The notes under the pieces: generated by a model
Seen by the model: only the letters and a program-made list of their open reading frames with translations
The model's database searches: none
What the model was told of the DNA's origin: nothing
Source of the DNA: JABDFW01 sp035550215
Lineage (GTDB): Bacteria > Bacteroidota > Bacteroidia > Chitinophagales > Chitinophagaceae
DNA length: 64,000 nucleotides
NCBI GenBank assembly: GCA_035550215.1
Contig: DASZPM010000028.1
Location: 248,001 to 312,000 of the forward strand
Direction of reading: 5' to 3'
Part shown: positions 26,395 through 34,659 of the stretch, piece after piece
Position numbering within the stretch: the stretch's first letter is position 1
How the letters are laid out: the number at the start of each line of letters is the position of its first letter
Made by a program: the position numbers and the translations under genes

Positions 26395-27427
26395 ATTTTG
26401 CCTTTAGTTTCAATTCAACAAAATACTTGTCATCCCGGGCATATTGCTTCAGGGTATAATCCTTACCATATAAAAGATCCAGGCGTTTAATGGTATTGGC
26501 CAGGCCTACGCCTGCATTTTCTTCATCCAACCCTGTTTCCTCAAGACCCTGTTGGTAAGAATTGGATATTTCCAGGCAAATAAAATCGTTGTGCAGGCTT
26601 AAGGATAAACAAATATATATTTTTTGACCGCCGGCACTACGGGCGTGCTTAAAAGCGTTTTCAACAAATATAATAAGTACCAGCGGGGCAATCTTAATAC
26701 GCGCGTCAATTATATCGGCCAGGTTCATCTCCAAAACCAACCTGTCGCTCATGCCTATTTGTTGAAACGCAACAAAATTGCTTATATAATCTACCTCTTC
26801 TTTCAGCGGTACCAGGGCCTTTCTGGCGCCGTATACTGAATAACGCAGCAATTGCGATAGTTGCAATAATAACTTTGGCACGCGCTCCTGGTTTACCAGG
26901 GAAATACCGTATAAATTATTAAGCACGTTAAACAGAAAATGCGGGCTTAGCTGTGCCTGTAACAACCCAAATTCACTTTCCCTTTGTTCCACACGTACCT
27001 GGACTTCCTTTAATTCCTTTTCCATGGAAACCCTTATTAGTTTCAGCAACATTCCGGTAATTAACCCAACGGCAAAAAAGGGGGTTACACCATACACAAG
27101 CTCCAGGAAACCGGCATTGGGATACCCCAAAAAGAATTTTATAAAGAGGAAATCAATTACCAATAAAGCTAATGACAGCAGCAATGAAATGATAACAAAA
27201 GCAAACAGCCGCCCTTTAAGATAATAATGGGCGCATAACCAGCGGCCGGAATAAAGATAAGCTACAAAAAACAAACAGTTTTGTACTACCTGGCTGGGGT
27301 GGTTAAAGTTAAACCCTCCCGCATAAAACAAACAAATGCCCAGTGAAAAAACACTAAGTATTGCCACTGCAAAAAAAAGATGACGCTTCCACGTACGCCC
27401 TGTAATGAATTGCTGAATGGAAAACAT
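26387..27427 (-). CDS. LytS/YehU-type sensor histidine kinase
   Basis: A 346-residue membrane kinase with four predicted membrane segments (about 17-35, 48-62, 73-98 and 110-130) and a coiled coil. The His_kinase motif is QAQLSPHFLFNVLNNLYG, with phospho-acceptor H163. The ATPase N box is FVENAFKHA and the G box is ENAGVGLANTIKRLDLLYG. It has no separate periplasmic sensor domain, so it probably senses within the membrane. Partner: the LytTR regulator whose gene overlaps its end. Confidence 0.93.
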   Translation of the reverse strand: MFSIQQFITGRTWKRHLFFAVAILSVFSLGICLFYAGGFNFNHPSQVVQNCLFFVAYLYSGRWLCAHYYLKGRLFAFVIISLLLSLALLVIDFLFIKFFLGYPNAGFLELVYGVTPFFAVGLITGMLLKLIRVSMEKELKEVQVRVEQRESEFGLLQAQLSPHFLFNVLNNLYGISLVNQERVPKLLLQLSQLLRYSVYGARKALVPLKEEVDYISNFVAFQQIGMSDRLVLEMNLADIIDARIKIAPLVLIIFVENAFKHARSAGGQKIYICLSLSLHNDFICLEISNSYQQGLEETGLDEENAGVGLANTIKRLDLLYGKDYTLKQYARDDKYFVELKLKAKYA

Positions 27428-27508
27428 AGCTTAAAATTCGGCAAATAGCGTTAATAGCAGGCTTATTTATACGGATAATGCCAAAACGTTGACGGAATAA
27501 AAGAAATT

Positions 27509-27572
27509 GGGGACAGAATAATTAATCACCCGGCAAACACTTTTTGCAATCGCTACTCCCTTTCCTGTCCCC
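27509..27572. promoter_or_regulatory. Inverted repeat in divergent intergenic region
   Basis: GGGGACAG (27509-27516) and CTGTCCCC (27565-27572) are perfect inverted arms 48 bases apart, between the kinase start and the barrel gene start. They could be paired operator half-sites, for example for the LytTR regulator, or the arms of an RNA hairpin. No consensus LytTR site is proven. Confidence 0.35.
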
Positions 27573-27626
27573 CGGGTTTTGCGCCGGCCCGGCATTTCAC
27601 CAAATTTACCAGCAAAGCATTCTACT

Positions 27627-30083
27627 ATGAAACCAATATTTTTAATCGGGCTGCTGCTTTCTGTAATAACCGTTCTGCAGGCCAATACGCAAACCGGGAA
27701 GGGTACACTAACCGGCAGGATAGTTAACCAGCAAAACATGCCTTTGCCCGGTGCTACAGTTGTGCTTTACCAACTGCCGGATACAACAGCAGCCCAAACA
27801 CATATAGCCAGTGCAACGGGCACATTTGTTTTTACCGAAATACCTATCGGTAAATATGTCTTAAAAGTTACCCATGTTGGTTATATGGATTATGAAGACA
27901 AGTACCTGGCACTTACCAATGCACATTCATCCATTGCATTGCCGGTAATTATATTGCAGGCAGGCACGCAACAATCATTGAAAGACGTAGTGGTTACCGC
28001 TACCAAACCGCTGATTGAACAACGTATTGACAGGACCATTGTAAATGTAGATGCGATGATTGGCGCATCAGGATATAATGCCCTGGAAGCGCTGTCTAAA
28101 AGCCCCGGCGTAATGGTGGATTTGAATGACAATATCAGCCTTAATGGCAAGAACAATGTACTGGTATTAATTGACGACCGTCCTACCTACATGTCAGGCG
28201 CGGACCTGGCTGCATATCTTCGTTCGCTGCCTGCCGGTATGCTGGATAAATTTGAACTCATTAGTAACCCACCGGCAAGATACGATGCAGCGGGCGGTGT
28301 GATCATAAACATACTTTTAAAAAAATATCATACAAATGGGTTAAACGGGGGCCTTAGTGCCGGTTACAACCAGGGCATTTACGGTAAAACTAATAATGCA
28401 CTCAATATTAATTATCACACACCGCAATTCAACCTTTTTGGCAATGTAAGCTACGGCCTTGACCAGGATTATAATGCCGCCACTTTCTCACGCTACTTTT
28501 ACAACGCAAATGATGCATTAAGCAGCAGCACGCTGCAAAACAGTCATTATCATTCCCATTCAAATGGTTGGAACGGCAGGGTGGGGCTGGATTATTTCGC
28601 CAGTTCCAAAACAACCATTGGTGTAATGCTTACAGGCAGCACCAGGCCTAAAAATGATGCGCTTGGCTACCAAAACCACCAGTATTACCCGGATATGCTA
28701 CCAGATTCCTCCGGTATTGGCAATACAAATGGCAACTATACAGCGCAAAACATCGGCATCAATCTTAATATGCTCCATAAGTTTAACAGCAAAGGCGCAC
28801 AGTTAACAGCGGATTTAGACGCTTTATACCTTAAGTCGGCGGGGGACCAGTTCTCTTCCCTGTACGTGTATCTTGGCGATGGTTCTGATGCAGGTACACA
28901 ACAACGCCGGTTTCTTTCACCTTCAGTTGTGCACATATACTCGGCAAAAACTGATTTTAACCAGCCATTGGCGGGCAATGCAGAGGTTGAAGCGGGCGTA
29001 AAATCAAGCTTTGTGTCGAATAACAACCAATTAAATTGGTTTAATGTTGATAACGGTGATTTTATACCAGATTATCAAAATAGCAATCATTTTCGGTACA
29101 ACGAGAATATAAATGCGCTCTACGCCAATATCAAAAAAAATTGGTCCAGGTGGGGGGCGCAGTTTGGGTTGCGCATTGAAAATACCAATGCTTCGGGAAG
29201 GCAATTCAGCAATCCGGTTATTGCAGATTCGTCATTCGCAAAGCATTATACCAATTTGTTCCCGGCCGCATATCTTTTTTACAAACTGGACTCGTCCGGC
29301 CACAGCACACTTACCTTGAGTTACACGGGGAAAATGAGGCGGCCAGGGTACCAGCAGCTTAACCCTTTTCTTTTTTACCTTGACCAATATTCCTTTACGG
29401 CAGGGAATACCAACCTGGCCCCGACTTATGGCCATTATGCAGAACTGCGTTTTGCTTACAAGCAGTATGTAAGTATTACTGCTGGTTATGGTTGGGGTAA
29501 CAACCAGGCGCAATCCCTCACGCAGGCTTTCGGGAACGTGTTTATTACGCGGCCATATAATTTTATCAACAGCGAAACGCTAAGCTTTGTGCCGTTTTTT
29601 TCTTTTGAACCAACCAAATGGTGGACATTGCATATAAACGCCGTTTTGTTGTACATTATTAATAAAGGCCACGCGGGCGATGTGGATATAAACCAGAAAA
29701 CCAATGTTCATGAAATAGAAACCTCTAATGAATTTAAACTGGGCGGAGGCTGGAGTGGAGAACTGGATGGATTTTTTCCGGGAAAACAAAGCTTTGCCCA
29801 GCAAGCCAACGGCAGTATTTATAACATCAGCGGTGGCGTGCGCAAAAAGATTATGAATGGGAATGGTACACTTACGTTTACTATAAATGATGTATTACAT
29901 ACTTTATATAAAATACAGGGGCAAACAATAGGCATTAAGCAAGTAGCCGCGGATATGACAAAGGAAAGCGATACCCGGCGCATAGGCATTGCATTCTCCT
30001 ACCGTTTTGGGAAGCAAGCCAATGCCAGGAAAAGAAACCACAATACCGGCGGGGCAGAAGACGAGAAAGGGAGAGCAAATTAA
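27627..30083 (+). CDS. TonB-dependent-receptor-like outer membrane barrel protein
   Basis: I start at the ATG 27627 (MKPIFLIGLLLSVITVLQ), which gives a proper signal peptide and 818 residues; a TTG start 16 codons upstream would spoil it. Domains: carboxypeptidase-regulatory-like beta domain (about 25-105: LTGRIVNQQNMPLPGATV...LKVTHVGYMDYE), plug-like region (VVTATKPLIEQRIDRTIVNVDAM...DRPTYMSGADL), then a long barrel of the OMP_b-brl_3 type, with the family signature KMRRPGYQQLNPFLFYLDQYSFTAGN. It may be a receptor or transporter for an unknown ligand. It faces the LytTR system, a common pairing. Confidence 0.88.
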   Translation: MKPIFLIGLLLSVITVLQANTQTGKGTLTGRIVNQQNMPLPGATVVLYQLPDTTAAQTHIASATGTFVFTEIPIGKYVLKVTHVGYMDYEDKYLALTNAHSSIALPVIILQAGTQQSLKDVVVTATKPLIEQRIDRTIVNVDAMIGASGYNALEALSKSPGVMVDLNDNISLNGKNNVLVLIDDRPTYMSGADLAAYLRSLPAGMLDKFELISNPPARYDAAGGVIINILLKKYHTNGLNGGLSAGYNQGIYGKTNNALNINYHTPQFNLFGNVSYGLDQDYNAATFSRYFYNANDALSSSTLQNSHYHSHSNGWNGRVGLDYFASSKTTIGVMLTGSTRPKNDALGYQNHQYYPDMLPDSSGIGNTNGNYTAQNIGINLNMLHKFNSKGAQLTADLDALYLKSAGDQFSSLYVYLGDGSDAGTQQRRFLSPSVVHIYSAKTDFNQPLAGNAEVEAGVKSSFVSNNNQLNWFNVDNGDFIPDYQNSNHFRYNENINALYANIKKNWSRWGAQFGLRIENTNASGRQFSNPVIADSSFAKHYTNLFPAAYLFYKLDSSGHSTLTLSYTGKMRRPGYQQLNPFLFYLDQYSFTAGNTNLAPTYGHYAELRFAYKQYVSITAGYGWGNNQAQSLTQAFGNVFITRPYNFINSETLSFVPFFSFEPTKWWTLHINAVLLYIINKGHAGDVDINQKTNVHEIETSNEFKLGGGWSGELDGFFPGKQSFAQQANGSIYNISGGVRKKIMNGNGTLTFTINDVLHTLYKIQGQTIGIKQVAADMTKESDTRRIGIAFSYRFGKQANARKRNHNTGGAEDEKGRAN

Positions 30084-30181
30084 TTGCCACAAAAAAACTA
30101 TCAATTTATCTCTCACAGGTCTTCTATTCTAAAATATCAAGTAATTTCCCAACTAGTAAACGAACACATAAAAAAAGTTGA

Positions 30182-31474
30182 ATGAGAAAATGGCTGTTCA
30201 CAATAGTTTTCTTGCTGCTGTTCAGGCATGCATGCATTGCCCAGCAAAACATGCCGCTCATAAGGGCCAATTCTGACATAGTGGCTATTAAAGACGGGAA
30301 CCAACCCGTTACCAGGTACTGGGATCATTTATCTGCCAATGTTAAAACCGTTGTATATAATGTATCAAAAGTCAACAAGGAAAGACTGTTGACGTTTTAT
30401 ACGGATATTGATAGTGTTACATTTAGTGTTGGGCCCGGCCAAAAATATGACTTTAAAGTTCTGCTTAATTCAAAAGACACATGCCACGCAGAAATATCAA
30501 CAGTTATTCCTTCTTACCACAAAGATTGCGGCAACTGTATTATTACCAACGACACAATTCCGTTTACACTGGGTAGCGACCACTATATACATATCAATGG
30601 GAAAATCAATAACTCTGAATTACTTGACTTTATTTTTGACACGGGGGCCAGTTGTGTGCTACTCTCAGAAAAAGGGCTTAAAAAAGTTAAAATAAAACTG
30701 GATGGGTTAACTGAAAACCAGGGGACAGGCGGCTTTTCAACAGAAAAAACAAGCAGTTCAAACCGTCTTCAGCTTTCGGCGCTGCAATGGGAAAAACTCC
30801 CTCTGCTTTTTATTAATTACAATGGGGCATTGCATGCAGATGGCGTGATTGGTTTTAATGTATTTGAAGATAAAATTGTTGAAATTGACTATGACAATAG
30901 CCTTATGATTATACATAGCCAGATGCCGCTGGGTCTTGCAGGCTATAAACAATCTCAAATGCATCATGACATTAATGGCTCATTAATAAAATTGACCTTA
31001 AATAATGGGAAAAAGAGTTGTGCCGGCTGGTTTTTATTTGATACAGGAGGTGATTTAAATGTTGCAGTAGGGAGTGATTTTGCCGTTAAAAATAATCTTT
31101 ACGGAACGATGAAGAAGATAGGAACAGGTGTTACCGGGGGCACGGGAAGTAACGGCCTTACAAATGAAGTAGATCTGTTACCCCAACTAACAATAAATGG
31201 CCATAACCTCCATGATATTCCCATTCAATTGCAAAATTCAGGCTTCAGTTTTCCAGGCAATGCAGGCATCGTAGGAAACAATGTGCTGGATAGGTTTAAC
31301 ACAATTATTAACTATCCTACAGCCACTATTTATTTAAAACCTAATCATTTGTTTAGTGGTGCTTTTGAAAAAAGCAGGGTAATATGGCTTTGGGTAACAG
31401 GGTTGGTTATACTTGGAGGATTGATAGCATTCTTTTTAACCACGGGAAGAATTTACAGGTTGCGTAACCCGTAA
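30182..31474 (+). CDS. Membrane-anchored retropepsin-like aspartic protease with two DTG motifs
   Basis: A 430-residue protein with a signal peptide (MRKWLFTIVFLLLFRHACIAQ). Two lobes each carry a DTG motif: D153-T-G-A-S in FIFDTGASCVLLS and D287-T-G-G-D in FLFDTGGDLNVAVGS. Both are followed by the family pattern GVIGFNVFEDKIVEIDYDN or GIVGNNVLDRFNTIINYP. A single hydrophobic segment lies near the C-terminus (about 399-420, LWVTGLVILGGLIAFFL), followed by a short positive tail. The two lobes could form the active site within one chain. Substrate unknown. It is 99 bases after the barrel gene and may be cotranscribed. Confidence 0.82.
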   Translation: MRKWLFTIVFLLLFRHACIAQQNMPLIRANSDIVAIKDGNQPVTRYWDHLSANVKTVVYNVSKVNKERLLTFYTDIDSVTFSVGPGQKYDFKVLLNSKDTCHAEISTVIPSYHKDCGNCIITNDTIPFTLGSDHYIHINGKINNSELLDFIFDTGASCVLLSEKGLKKVKIKLDGLTENQGTGGFSTEKTSSSNRLQLSALQWEKLPLLFINYNGALHADGVIGFNVFEDKIVEIDYDNSLMIIHSQMPLGLAGYKQSQMHHDINGSLIKLTLNNGKKSCAGWFLFDTGGDLNVAVGSDFAVKNNLYGTMKKIGTGVTGGTGSNGLTNEVDLLPQLTINGHNLHDIPIQLQNSGFSFPGNAGIVGNNVLDRFNTIINYPTATIYLKPNHLFSGAFEKSRVIWLWVTGLVILGGLIAFFLTTGRIYRLRNP

Positions 31475-31514
31475 AGTTATTAACCCTAGGAGTGTTTACA
31501 CACAGGGCTGTTGT

Positions 31515-32261
31515 ATGAATATTAGGGGCCTTATTTTGTATTTAGCCAAAATGACTTATTACAAATTAATGCCATACCTTTATACATTCAATATCTCCAG
31601 TGAAGAACCTATGCACGCGCAGGCAGCCATATCCAATCAGCCGTTTCCGGGCAGCAAAAGCGAACTGTTAAATGCTATGCTTGCTGCTTTTTCTGAGAGC
31701 GTATTTCTCTTTGACACTTTGCAAAACCGTATAGTTTTTATCAGCCCGCAAATTATAACGGCACTTGGCTACCCGCACGATACCGATCTTATTAACTCGC
31801 GGCAAATAAGCGACCTGTTACATCCTGAGGAGAAGGAGTTGGTCCGCCAGATGTCAGTTGAGGTTCTTAAAAGAAGAATACCTGTTGGCGTTATCTCTAT
31901 CAGGGTTAGACATTATGGTGGTGAATACAGGTGGTTTTCCCTGCGGCAGGTGATCTTTGACCATTCAAGTATAAGGCCCGGGTACCTGTTTTGCGTACTG
32001 GTGGATATTCATGCACGCAAAGAGGCCGATATAAGGATAAGGCGTCAAAATGAGGCCATACAGCAATATACTTTCACCGCCTCCCATGTAATACGCGCAC
32101 CGTTGGCAAACATACTCGGAATTATCAGCCTTATTGACAGCCTTCCTGATGATGCTGCAGAAGAAAGAAACAGGCTACTGAAGATGCTGCAGGATTCTGC
32201 TGCCGCACTTGACACCACCATAACCGACCTCATCCAGCACATATCTGGCAGCAAGGCATAA
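31515..32261 (+). CDS. PAS-domain protein with H-box but no ATPase domain
   Basis: A 248-residue protein. A PAS domain spans about 55-160 (AFSESVFLFDTLQNRIVFISPQIITALGYP... YRWFSLRQVIF) and a PAC-like end. It is followed by a dimerisation/phosphoacceptor-like helix pair with TASHVIRAPLANILGIISLI, a degenerate H-box with histidine. The protein ends at ISGSKA before any HATPase domain, and the following DNA shows no continuation in any frame. It may be a phosphotransfer or scaffold protein, or a gene cut short by deletion. Function uncertain. Confidence 0.75.
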   Translation: MNIRGLILYLAKMTYYKLMPYLYTFNISSEEPMHAQAAISNQPFPGSKSELLNAMLAAFSESVFLFDTLQNRIVFISPQIITALGYPHDTDLINSRQISDLLHPEEKELVRQMSVEVLKRRIPVGVISIRVRHYGGEYRWFSLRQVIFDHSSIRPGYLFCVLVDIHARKEADIRIRRQNEAIQQYTFTASHVIRAPLANILGIISLIDSLPDDAAEERNRLLKMLQDSAAALDTTITDLIQHISGSKA

Positions 32262-32443
32262 ACATGAGGTAAGGCAAGAAGCTGTAAAAGCCCTCCTCAA
32301 CAATAACCCTCAGCCATATTTGGCCGGCCTGCTTGCTGTTAATGCTCCGGTTTCACAAACCAGCGGAACCTCCCGGTATAATCGGGATGCACTAACCGCC
32401 TTTGCCAATAAGGTCTTCAATTGCAGCACTAACATACAAAGCA

Positions 32444-32471
32444 AAAGCCGCCTTTTTAATCGGCGGCTTTT
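32444..32471. terminator. Hairpin next to the tRNA gene
   Basis: AAAGCCGCC/GGCGGCTTT, nine-base stem with a nine-base loop, T-rich on both sides. It lies just downstream of the leftward tRNA and downstream of the rightward PAS gene, so it can end transcripts from both. Confidence 0.75.
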
Positions 32472-32476
32472 ATATG

Positions 32477-32550
32477 TGGGCCCACCTGGGCTTGAACCAG
32501 GGACCCCCTGATTATGAGTCAGGTGCTCTAACCAGCTGAGCTATAGGCCC
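32477..32550 (-). tRNA. tRNA with CAU anticodon (Ile2 or elongator Met)
   Basis: A full cloverleaf is readable on the minus strand. The acceptor stem is GGGCCTA/TGGGCCC, the D arm is AGCTCAGCTGGTTAGAGC, the anticodon arm is CTGACTCATAATCAG with anticodon CAT, and the T arm contains GGTTCAAGCC. The discriminator is A and CCA is not encoded. From sequence alone the CAT anticodon may be lysidine-modified tRNA-Ile2 or tRNA-Met; I lean to tRNA-Ile2 because of the acceptor and anticodon stem, without certainty. Confidence 0.93.
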
Positions 32551-32675
32551 GAATTGAATTTCACCTCCCGGCATTTTCAATTCAAGGGCTGCAAAAATAT
32601 AAAAATCACCGTATTTTCCAAGAATAATCTGCAAATGTTGGCAGCCGTTTTTTTATTGCGCCGCTTAACGTACTA

Positions 32676-33272
32676 TCAGTACGGTTTCCGGCCGATAAAG
32701 TGTATAACATTTGCCCGCCTGTTATGCAACGCACCTTCCGCCAGCGCAATTTCCTCCCCGTCGCACAGGGATATATCCAGCCCCGCAAAATCTTTTTCAA
32801 TGTCGGCGGCGGTGTAGTACAGCGCCTTGTCTTCAGGCCCGGCGGCAATATTTTCTACCTGGTTTTTTGAAAAAGCCTCCATAATAACATAGCCGCCCGG
32901 CTCCAGCGCTTCAACCAGCTTTGCATGAAACTGCCTGCGCAGCGCCGCCGGCAGGTGTACATATATAAGCGCAATAACGTCGTAACGTTTTACCGGCCTA
33001 TAGTCTGCAATGTCCTTCAGCTCGTAATGCAGCATAACGCCCGCAATCTCCGCGTTTTCCGCTGCTGCCGCCCTTGCGCTTTCACTCCAGTCAAAAGCCT
33101 CTACGCCCCAGCCGTTGGCGGCGGCATATATGGCGTTCCTCCCTTCCCCTTCGCCCGGCAATAAAAGCCTGCCGGTGGGCATCCTGTCAATAAACTCTTT
33201 AAAAAAGCTGTTAGGTTGCTCACCGTAAAAAGTACCGCTTTCCTCGTACCGGCTGTTCCAAAACTCTTTCAT
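32676..33272 (-). CDS. Class I SAM-dependent methyltransferase
   Basis: A 198-residue methyltransferase from the ATG at 33272 (MKEFWNSRYEESGTFYGEQPNSFF). The frame continues upstream into the repeat array, but a start there would put repeat sequence into the protein. The SAM motif is LLLPGEGEGRNAIYAA (motif I), VEAFDWSESA (motif II-like) and YDVIALIYVHLPA (motif IV). The start resembles TehB/thiopurine methyltransferase relatives that detoxify small molecules. It is the first gene beyond the tRNA and next to the 177-bp repeats; substrate unknown. Confidence 0.9.
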   Translation of the reverse strand: MKEFWNSRYEESGTFYGEQPNSFFKEFIDRMPTGRLLLPGEGEGRNAIYAAANGWGVEAFDWSESARAAAAENAEIAGVMLHYELKDIADYRPVKRYDVIALIYVHLPAALRRQFHAKLVEALEPGGYVIMEAFSKNQVENIAAGPEDKALYYTAADIEKDFAGLDISLCDGEEIALAEGALHNRRANVIHFIGRKPY

Positions 33273-33349
33273 AGTGGTTGTATTTAAAGTGCAAATTTCG
33301 CCCTGCCCCCGCGCCGCCGGCATGACTAACGTCACACCCTGAACTGACT

Positions 33350-34395
33350 TTTGCCGCCGGGGAGGAAAACCACCCCAAAAAGAAGGACGGGGGAGGAATG
33401 CAAAAACACATAACATCATCATTGTCAATTATTTAATTAAAAAATGCTGCGAAATTTTTATGCATTCGCTGGCTGTAGCCCCGTTCTTCTGTACGCCCCC
33501 CGCTAACGTTCGCGGTAATTTGCGCCTCTTGCCGAAAGGAGGAAACCCACCCCAAAAAGAAGGACGGGGGAGGAATGCAAAAACACCTAACATCATCATT
33601 GTCAATTATTTAATTAAAAAATGCTGCGAATTTTTTATGCATTCGCTGGCTTTAGCCCCGTTCTCGCGGGCGCTTCCGCCAACGTTCGCGGTAATTTCCG
33701 CCTTTTGCCGAAAGGAGGAAAACCACCCCAAAAAAGAAGGACGGGGGAGGAATGCAAAAACACGTAACATCATCATTGTCAATTATTTAATTAAAAAATG
33801 CTGCGAATTTTTTATGCATTCGCTGGCTGTAGCCCCGGTTCTCGCGGGCGCTCCCGCTAACCTTCGTGGTAATTTCCGCCTCCTGGCGAAAGGAGGAAAA
33901 CCACCCCAAAAAGAAGGACGGGGGGAGGAATGCAAAACACGTAACATAATCATTGTCAACCATTTAATTAAAAAATGCTGCGAATTTTTTATGCATTCGT
34001 TGGCTTTAGCCACCGTTCTCGCGGGCGCCCCGCTAACGTTCGCGGTAATTTCCGCCTCCTGGCCAAGGGAGGAAAACCACCGTCAAAAGGAGGACGGGGG
34101 AGGAATGCAAAAACATCTAACATCATCATTGTCAATTTTTTAAGTAAAAAACGCTGCTAATTTTTTATGTATTCGTTGGCTTTAGCCCCCTTCTGCCGGG
34201 TGCCCCGCTAACCTTCGTGGTAATTTCCGCCTCTTGCCGAAAGGAGGAAACCCACTCCAAAAAGGAGGACACAGTTGGACGAGGGAGGAATGTAATTTAA
34301 ATAACAAATTGATTTTCAATAATTTATATAACAATCTCCAAAAATTTTTATAAATTCATCTCCCTGGCATCCCCCGAAGGAGGCGCCTCCCCCGG
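33350..34395. repeat. 177-bp tandem repeat array (five units plus partial ends)
   Basis: The word ATGCTGCGAA or its variants recurs at 33444, 33621, 33798, 33975 and 34151, i.e. periods of 177, 177, 177 and 176. A half unit precedes (33350-33443) and a decayed unit follows. Each unit holds an A/T-rich block (AATTATTTAATTAAAA), TTTTTATGCATTCGYTGGCT, CG-rich words (AACGTTCGCGGTAA), and the hairpin CCTCYT-GSCGAA-AGGAGG. A C-rich and G-rich pair (CCACCCC ... GGGGGAGG) follows. The stem changes among units by C/T exchanges that keep G-C or G-U pairing. An open frame of 227 codons runs through the array, but compensating indels shift its phase inside units, so I regard it as noncoding. Confidence 0.85.
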
Positions 34396-34659
34396 CTTCA
34401 GTACCAATACCGCCCCGTTGCCATACCCGTTTTTCAAAGAACCGCTGCTATAGTATATATAGGAAAATGGTGGTTTTGTCCGGTAGAAGAGGGAATTTTT
34501 TTGAGAATATTAGATTTTAAAAAATTGCATATTAAATGACTTCCACCCTAAATGAAATCGGATAAAACAAAAAAATTATGAGTTATAAAGAATATTGATT
34601 ACATTAACTAAACTCTCCGAATAAAATTGAGTGTTAAAGCTGTAAATATCCACCCACTT

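Noticed and set aside
32320..32511. Small open frame ending in GPPGLEPGTP
   Set aside because: The end is the translated tRNA gene, a frequent false gene call.
33460..34143. Open frame of 227 codons through the repeat array
   Set aside because: The encoded repeats change reading phase inside units because of compensating indels, there is no export signal or known domain, and the period divides by three by chance.
33350..34395. CRISPR array
   Set aside because: Units are 177 bases and similar over their whole length; there are no short repeats with unique spacers and no cas genes.
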